Part shown: one piece after another, positions 60,336 through 64,000 of the stretch
How positions within the stretch are numbered: position 1 is the first letter of the stretch
How the letters are laid out: every line of letters starts with the position of its first letter
Translations under genes and position numbers: made by a program
Notes under the pieces: model-generated
The model's database searches: none
Told to the model about the DNA's origin: nothing
What the model saw: the letters and a program-made list of their open reading frames with translations, nothing else
Origin: UBA1672 sp963977495
GTDB taxonomy: Bacteria; Pseudomonadota; Alphaproteobacteria; Micavibrionales; Micavibrionaceae
Direction of reading: 5' to 3'
Length of the DNA stretch: 64,000 bases
NCBI GenBank assembly: GCA_963977495.1
Contig: CAXBOT010000001.1
Location: 310,001 to 374,000, forward strand

Positions 60336-61028
60336 ATGGGTGATGAAGACATAAAAGCGGCGCTTGAAAAAGCGGAACAAGTTGATGTATCGGAGAAAAT
60401 GGCAGCTGTTGAAGAACAGCTCAAGGCTATTACACCTGAATTTATTTCCGAAAAATTTGATGAAGCCCTTCAAAATCCTGATGTTGCACGTCGGTTGGAA
60501 GAGCACGGCTTGAGCATAAAAGATATCACAGACCAAAAGCCGGAGTTGGTTCAAAAGCTTCACAGCGACATGGGAAATCTGTTGTCGGCTTTACCAGCCA
60601 TGCAAGAAAAAGCACAAGAGACAGCGCAAGAGCGTATTCAACAGGCGATAGATGATTTCCCTGCGATGTTTGATGATGCTTTGCAATCCGAGGTGAGTAA
60701 ATCAATCGAGCGCGCCGATCAAAGAATGCAGACGAAGTTCGCGGACGCAGCAGCAGAGCGCGAAGAAGCCAGAGTTTTCCTTGAAAATGGTGAAATGCCA
60801 ACCGATCCTAACAGTAAGATCGTAAAACAATATGATGAGGCTGCGCTGAATTTGGCGGATACGATCATGCAAATGCACGCCAATGATCCAAAATCTGCGG
60901 AGGTGATGAAAAACACCGTTGCGGAGCAGGGGGATTTCGGCAAACAGGTTGCAGAGATTGTGAATGAGAGAATAGCGCAAGAGGCTGCCGGCGCGGACAC
61001 AAATGTGAGTGCTCCGGGCATTAAATAA
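60336..61028 (+). CDS. Predicted helical, coiled-coil protein of unknown function
   Basis: The 230 residues are Glu/Gln/Ala/Lys-rich and almost wholly helical, with no signal peptide, membrane helix or cysteine. Heptad-like stretches (EEQLKAITPEFISEKFDEAL, ALPAMQEKAQETAQERIQQA) suggest coiled coils. DPKSAEVMKN-type turns occur near the end. I recognise no family. It lies 71 bases downstream of the Mth938-like gene and before a convergent terminator. The modest AAAGAG site supports ATG at 60336. Confidence 0.65.
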   Translation: MGDEDIKAALEKAEQVDVSEKMAAVEEQLKAITPEFISEKFDEALQNPDVARRLEEHGLSIKDITDQKPELVQKLHSDMGNLLSALPAMQEKAQETAQERIQQAIDDFPAMFDDALQSEVSKSIERADQRMQTKFADAAAEREEARVFLENGEMPTDPNSKIVKQYDEAALNLADTIMQMHANDPKSAEVMKNTVAEQGDFGKQVAEIVNERIAQEAAGADTNVSAPGIK

Positions 61029-61037
61029 GTCAGCGCA

Positions 61038-61068
61038 CAAAAAAGAAGGACGCAATCGCGCGCCCTTC
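61038..61068 (-). terminator. Terminator of sodB
   Basis: On the - strand GAAGGGCGC pairs with GCGTCCTTC (nine pairs, one G-T) around a 6-base loop, followed by a run of six T. It lies 28 bases downstream of the sodB stop, between it and the convergent coiled-coil gene. Confidence 0.8.
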
Positions 61069-61095
61069 CTTAAAAATCTTTATTATCATTCAAAT

Positions 61096-61713
61096 TTAAG
61101 CGGCGATTTTCATCGGGCCTTTTTCGAACAATTCTGCGACATATTCCCAATTTACAAGGTTATCAACGAATGCCTCAAGATATTTCGGGCGGGCATTGCG
61201 GTAATCAATGTAATAGCTGTGTTCCCATACGTCACAACCGAGTAAGGCTGTTTGGCCGTGGATCAGCGGGTTTTCACCATTTGGCGTTTTTGTCACTTCC
61301 AACTTGCCGTCGGCGTTCATTACAAGCCAGCACCAACCGGAACCGAACTGTGTTGCTCCGGCGTTTAAGAACTTCTCACGAAACGCATCGTATGAACCGA
61401 AGCTGTCGGTGATTGCCGCATCCAGATTACCCGGGCGCGCGCCGCCGCCATTGGGCTTCATCCAGTTCCAGAATAATTGGTGGTTCCAGTGCTGCGCGGC
61501 ATTGTTGAACAGGCCTTGCTCGCCTTTTTTGTGTGCGTTGACCACAATCTCTTCCAATGTGTTGCCCATATCGGACAATCCTGCGAGGATTTTATTGCCG
61601 TTTGTAACATAGGCGTTGTGGTGTTTGTCATGATGATATTCTAAAGTTTCCGCGGACATATACGGATCAAGCGCATCATAAGCGTAGGGAAGTTCGGGTA
61701 ATTCTAAAGTCAT
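61096..61713 (-). CDS. sodB: Fe-type superoxide dismutase
   Basis: SOD converts superoxide to hydrogen peroxide and oxygen. Metal ligands are the His in LEYHHDKHHNAYV, the His in NNAAQHWNHQLFWNWMKP near residue 75, and the Asp and His in LLGCDVWEHSYYIDYRN near 160-172. The AAQHWNHQLFW form, with Gln before the tryptophan block, is that of iron SODs. AGGAG precedes the ATG. No signal peptide is present, so it is cytoplasmic. The gene sits between the secDF block and the NDUFAF6-like gene that often directly follows it. Confidence 0.96.
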   Translation of the reverse strand: MTLELPELPYAYDALDPYMSAETLEYHHDKHHNAYVTNGNKILAGLSDMGNTLEEIVVNAHKKGEQGLFNNAAQHWNHQLFWNWMKPNGGGARPGNLDAAITDSFGSYDAFREKFLNAGATQFGSGWCWLVMNADGKLEVTKTPNGENPLIHGQTALLGCDVWEHSYYIDYRNARPKYLEAFVDNLVNWEYVAELFEKGPMKIAA

Positions 61714-61804
61714 GATTATCTCCTGCTTTTCATGGGCTGTAAAAACTGATATGGCCTTAGCCTAGTCTTTTTTCTTTAGCTGTAAAGGGTTTTATGCTGT
61801 GAGC

Positions 61805-62611
61805 ATGCAGAAAAATAATCTGTCTTATTGTGGTGACATCGTGCGCATGTACGATCCTGACAGGTTCATGCAAATCATGTTTTTACCTGCGGATGTGCGC
61901 GAGGCGTTATGGGCTTTATTTGCCTTTAACCACGAGATAGCTAAAACCCGTGAAGTCGTTAGTGAGAGCACGTTAGGACTTATCCGTTTGCAGTGGTGGC
62001 GCGATGCGATCAGAGATGTTTATGAGCATGATAAAGTGACCGAGCATGAGGTGCTAAAACCTCTGGCGCAGGCCATCAAAACTCATTCTTTACCCCGCGA
62101 AGATTTTGACCAGTTACTCTATGCGCGGGAATTTGATCTGGAGGATGTGCTGCCCGGTAATTTGGAAGGGTTGATGAATTATGCAGATTTCACAACGCAA
62201 CCTTTGTTTAAATTGGCCTTAAAAATTTGCGGCGCAAATCCCGATCAGGAGGTAGTGCAGCCCGTCGCTATCAATTACGCGCTTGCTGGCATTCTTCGTG
62301 CGAGCGCAGCATTGGCGCGCCAGCACCGTTTCTATCTGCCCGAAGATTTGATGAACCGCAATAACGTGTCCAAGGAAAATTTCTTTGATGAGGATAAACG
62401 CAGCGGCGTAAAGCAGATGATACAAGCCATCGTCGATAACCGCCTGAAGCAAACAAAACCTGATCATTTGTTTTTAAAATCGGCAGAGGTGATCAGTGAT
62501 ATTTATTTTAAGCAGATCAAAGCGCTGGATTATGACGTTTTATCGCCCGCAATGACGCATGAGCCGCCGTTTAAGGCGCTGCGCGTTTTTTGTCGAACAA
62601 AAATACTGTAA
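61805..62611 (+). CDS. Squalene/phytoene synthase family protein (NDUFAF6-like)
   Basis: The protein belongs to the trans-isoprenyl synthase fold family, but to the NDUFAF6-like branch. FLPADVREALWALFAFNHEI then AKTREVVSESTLGLIRLQWW replaces the DxxxD motif of true phytoene synthases. The second Asp motif is also not seen; instead there are LARQHRFYLPEDLMNRNNVS and a short C-terminus. The alphaproteobacterial members are probably not carotenoid enzymes. Mitochondrial NDUFAF6 acts in complex I assembly. ATG at 61805 and GTG at 61799 are both possible. Confidence 0.86.
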   Translation: MQKNNLSYCGDIVRMYDPDRFMQIMFLPADVREALWALFAFNHEIAKTREVVSESTLGLIRLQWWRDAIRDVYEHDKVTEHEVLKPLAQAIKTHSLPREDFDQLLYAREFDLEDVLPGNLEGLMNYADFTTQPLFKLALKICGANPDQEVVQPVAINYALAGILRASAALARQHRFYLPEDLMNRNNVSKENFFDEDKRSGVKQMIQAIVDNRLKQTKPDHLFLKSAEVISDIYFKQIKALDYDVLSPAMTHEPPFKALRVFCRTKIL

Positions 62612-62717
62612 TTAAAGGGTAGATGTTATATTATGGTAATGTTAAGAATTTCCTTGTAGTTTAAGGTCTTAATGATTGATCGAGTACTTATTTGCGTAAA
62701 TTTCTAAAGGGGTAAAC

Positions 62718-62966
62718 ATGGTTGATTCAATTGGTGCGGGTGGACAAACACCAAAGGTAATATCCACTGATACTATTCAAAAAGCATCTGAAAAACGGAG
62801 CGAGAAGAGCAATTCTGCGCCCAAAACTGATGAAGTTACACTGTCTGATGAGGCATTAAGCCTGTCAAATGCACAGCAAGCCGCGCAGGACGCCAGCACG
62901 CAAATTTCAGAGAACAGGAGCCTGACACTGTCATCCGACGTTGAACGTCTGAATGCGCTGGTCTGA
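62718..62966 (+). CDS. Small polar protein of unknown function (82 aa)
   Basis: The reading starts MVDSIGAGGQTPKVISTDTI after a good AAAGGGG ribosome site. It is Ser/Gln/Asp/Glu-rich and probably disordered at the N-terminus. The middle TDEVTLSDEALSLSNAQQAA resembles the D-x-V-x-L-S-x-x-A stretch of flagellar FlgM-like anti-sigma factors, but the C-terminal FlgM helices are missing, so I do not call it that. It is a separate transcription unit, convergent with the SIMPL gene. Confidence 0.6.
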   Translation: MVDSIGAGGQTPKVISTDTIQKASEKRSEKSNSAPKTDEVTLSDEALSLSNAQQAAQDASTQISENRSLTLSSDVERLNALV

Positions 62967-62982
62967 ATAAAACTGCTAAATT

Positions 62983-63708
62983 TTAATCTGTAAGATAGAA
63001 TGTGATTGTGGTGACAACGCGCACGTCTTTATCTATTTTTTGCGTATCGCCATATTCTTCGCCTGCATCACGAATATAGAAACTGCCCTGACGCGCATCT
63101 CTGATCCGCCCAACCGTTGCACCGGCATTTTGCGCAAATTCATTGGCGGCAATGCGCGCATTTTTCGTAGCATCACGAAGCATTTCCGGCTTTATATCGT
63201 TGAGCTTTGTGAAGTAATAGGCGGGCGGCGGGTTTTGAATATTGATTCCTTCGGCAATCAGCTTATTCACGACGGCTCTGGTTTGTGCAACCAAATCGAC
63301 CTTATTGGTTTCCAAATTGATAGAGCCGCGTAATGTGTGCGTTTCATCAACAATTTTCTGATTTTGATCGCGGTAGGCATTGTAATTATAATTGATAACA
63401 CCCGCGCTGACTTCATCATCGGTGAAGCCGCTTTCCTTGATAAGATCAATGATACGTTTTTGCTGTTCCTCGGCCTCTTTATACAGGGCAGGTACGCCCG
63501 ATTTTTTGGCAGTAGCAACGGCGAAGCTGACCGTCCAGTTGGCACGGTCAGCCTTAACGCGGCGTTCGGCAAGTCCCTTTGATTCGGCGGTGTTCAGGGC
63601 AACTTTGGCATTATACAGAGTTTGACTTGCAAAATATCCGCACGCCATCAAGCCGATGGCAATGAAGAGACCTAAAAAGAAAAAACCTTCTGTATTTTTA
63701 CTGCCCAT
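62983..63708 (-). CDS. SIMPL (DUF541) domain protein, periplasmic
   Basis: A hydrophobic segment near residues 8-28 (FFFLGLFIAIGLMACGYFAS) anchors or exports the protein; an MACG is present but the lipobox is imperfect. The mature part has the SIMPL pattern: ERRVKADRANWTVSFAVATA near the start, SGFTDDEVSAGVINYNY, TRAVVNKLIAEGINIQNPPP and VGRIRDARQGSFYIRD, ending in RVVTTITFYLTD. The family (E. coli YggE) is linked to oxidative-stress protection. It follows the greA stop by 24 bases on the same strand and is probably read from the greA promoter. Confidence 0.9.
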   Translation of the reverse strand: MGSKNTEGFFFLGLFIAIGLMACGYFASQTLYNAKVALNTAESKGLAERRVKADRANWTVSFAVATAKKSGVPALYKEAEEQQKRIIDLIKESGFTDDEVSAGVINYNYNAYRDQNQKIVDETHTLRGSINLETNKVDLVAQTRAVVNKLIAEGINIQNPPPAYYFTKLNDIKPEMLRDATKNARIAANEFAQNAGATVGRIRDARQGSFYIRDAGEEYGDTQKIDKDVRVVTTITFYLTD

Positions 63709-63732
63709 AGCGTAATGCCTTTGTTTTGACTT

Positions 63733-64000
63733 CTATTTGAAAACAACCTTCAAGATTTCGTAATCATGCGCGCCTTTTGGTGTTTTGACAGTCACTGAAT
63801 CGCCTTCGCTTTTGCCGATCAGTGCGCGTGCAACAGGGGCGCTGATGGCCAGTTTCCCTTTTTCCATGTCTGATTCGTAATTACCAACGATCTGATATGT
63901 TTCTTCCTCGTCAGTTTCTTCATCAACAATAGTTACGGTCGCACCGAATTTAACGGTATCGCCCTTAAGGGTTGTCGGATCAATGATTTGCGCACGTCCT
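63733..64000 (-). CDS. greA: Transcription elongation factor GreA, N-terminal part outside window
   Basis: The last 89 codons of GreA are read from 64000 down to TAG at 63733-63735. The N-terminal coiled coil lies outside the window. The visible C-terminal domain includes KFGATVTIVDEETDEEETYQ, IVGNYESDMEKGKLAISAPV and ARALIGKSEGDSVTVKTPKG, ending in YEILKVVFK. This FKBP-like domain binds RNA polymerase; GreA rescues backtracked complexes by stimulating RNA cleavage. The SIMPL gene follows by 24 bases. Confidence 0.96.
   Translation of the reverse strand, partial: GRAQIIDPTTLKGDTVKFGATVTIVDEETDEEETYQIVGNYESDMEKGKLAISAPVARALIGKSEGDSVTVKTPKGAHDYEILKVVFK

Noticed and set aside
61805..62611. True phytoene or squalene synthase
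   Set aside because: The DxxxD substrate-binding motifs are missing, so it fits the NDUFAF6-like branch better.
62718..62966. FlgM-type anti-sigma factor
   Set aside because: Only a short D-x-V-x-L-S stretch matches; the C-terminal sigma-binding helices are absent.
1..64000. CRISPR arrays, insertion sequences, phage or plasmid genes
   Set aside because: No regularly spaced repeats, transposase or integrase motifs, or terminal inverted repeats were seen; the tandem hexamer in the DUF4153 gene is coding.

Overview
The window looks like ordinary core chromosome of an alphaproteobacterium of moderate GC. Supporting markers are a C4-pathway 5-aminolevulinate synthase (hemA), a bacterial-type PPDK, MaeB with its phosphotransacetylase-like tail, a Rickettsia-type 17 kDa glycine-zipper lipoprotein, the xseB-ispA-dxs block, and the serS-pcm-nlpD-yajC-secD-secF-Mth938-like block typical of this class. 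LPS heptose genes and lipoproteins show a Gram-negative envelope. I suspect a Micavibrio- or Rhodospirillales-like lineage, but that is a hunch. I see no transposases, phage genes, CRISPR arrays or integration sites, and no gene-free stretch over 300 bases.

Layout. 0-8 kb: the end of hemW, a secreted protein of unknown role, a lone C-terminal domain of the alphaproteobacterial Suv3/MgpS-like helicases, a Rap1a/Tai-like secreted protein, a membrane protein, a Cys-rich permease, a long-chain polyprenyl diphosphate synthase and a GNAT. 8-14 kb: ppdK, YgfZ, a family-9 glycosyltransferase and small secreted proteins. 14-20.4 kb: an orphan YejA-like binding protein that shares its start site with a divergent macro-domain protein, two PfkB kinases flanking a TetR regulator, and hemA. 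20.4-27.5 kb: a YjfB-like small protein, a zincin-fold protein that has lost its HExxH, a Cys-rich secreted protein, htpG, pdxH, a surface-antigen lipoprotein and a 496-residue unknown. 27.7-33 kb: fabI, a hotdog thioesterase, a membrane-anchored nuclease, aroC and sppA. 33-40.9 kb: a HAD hydrolase, xseB-ispA-dxs, gmhA, a lipoprotein, and ispH, a P-loop protein and rnhA as one unit. 40.9-48.9 kb: a class A PBP, GNAT, mgtE, maeB, tRNA-Leu(GAG) and lipB. 49-64 kb: an N-formylglutamate amidohydrolase family protein, the serS...secDF cluster with unusual inserts, sodB, an NDUFAF6-like protein, a SIMPL protein and the end of greA.

How the genes work together. dxs, ispH, ispA and the polyprenyl synthase supply isoprenoids (quinone tails and undecaprenyl-type carriers). 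hemA and hemW serve haem. gmhA and the GT9 enzyme serve LPS heptose. YajC-SecD-SecF and SppA serve export. The PBP and the LysM/M23 protein serve the cell wall.

I did not find a clear new multi-gene system. The points most worth a second look are single-gene oddities: the orphan helicase C-terminal domain next to a Rap1a/Tai protein, the pseudo-zincin, the non-canonical macro domain and PfkB paralogue, the P-loop protein between ispH and rnhA, an insertion in the SerRS catalytic domain, the 58-residue YjfB-like gene, and two divergent gene pairs with essentially no space between start codons.
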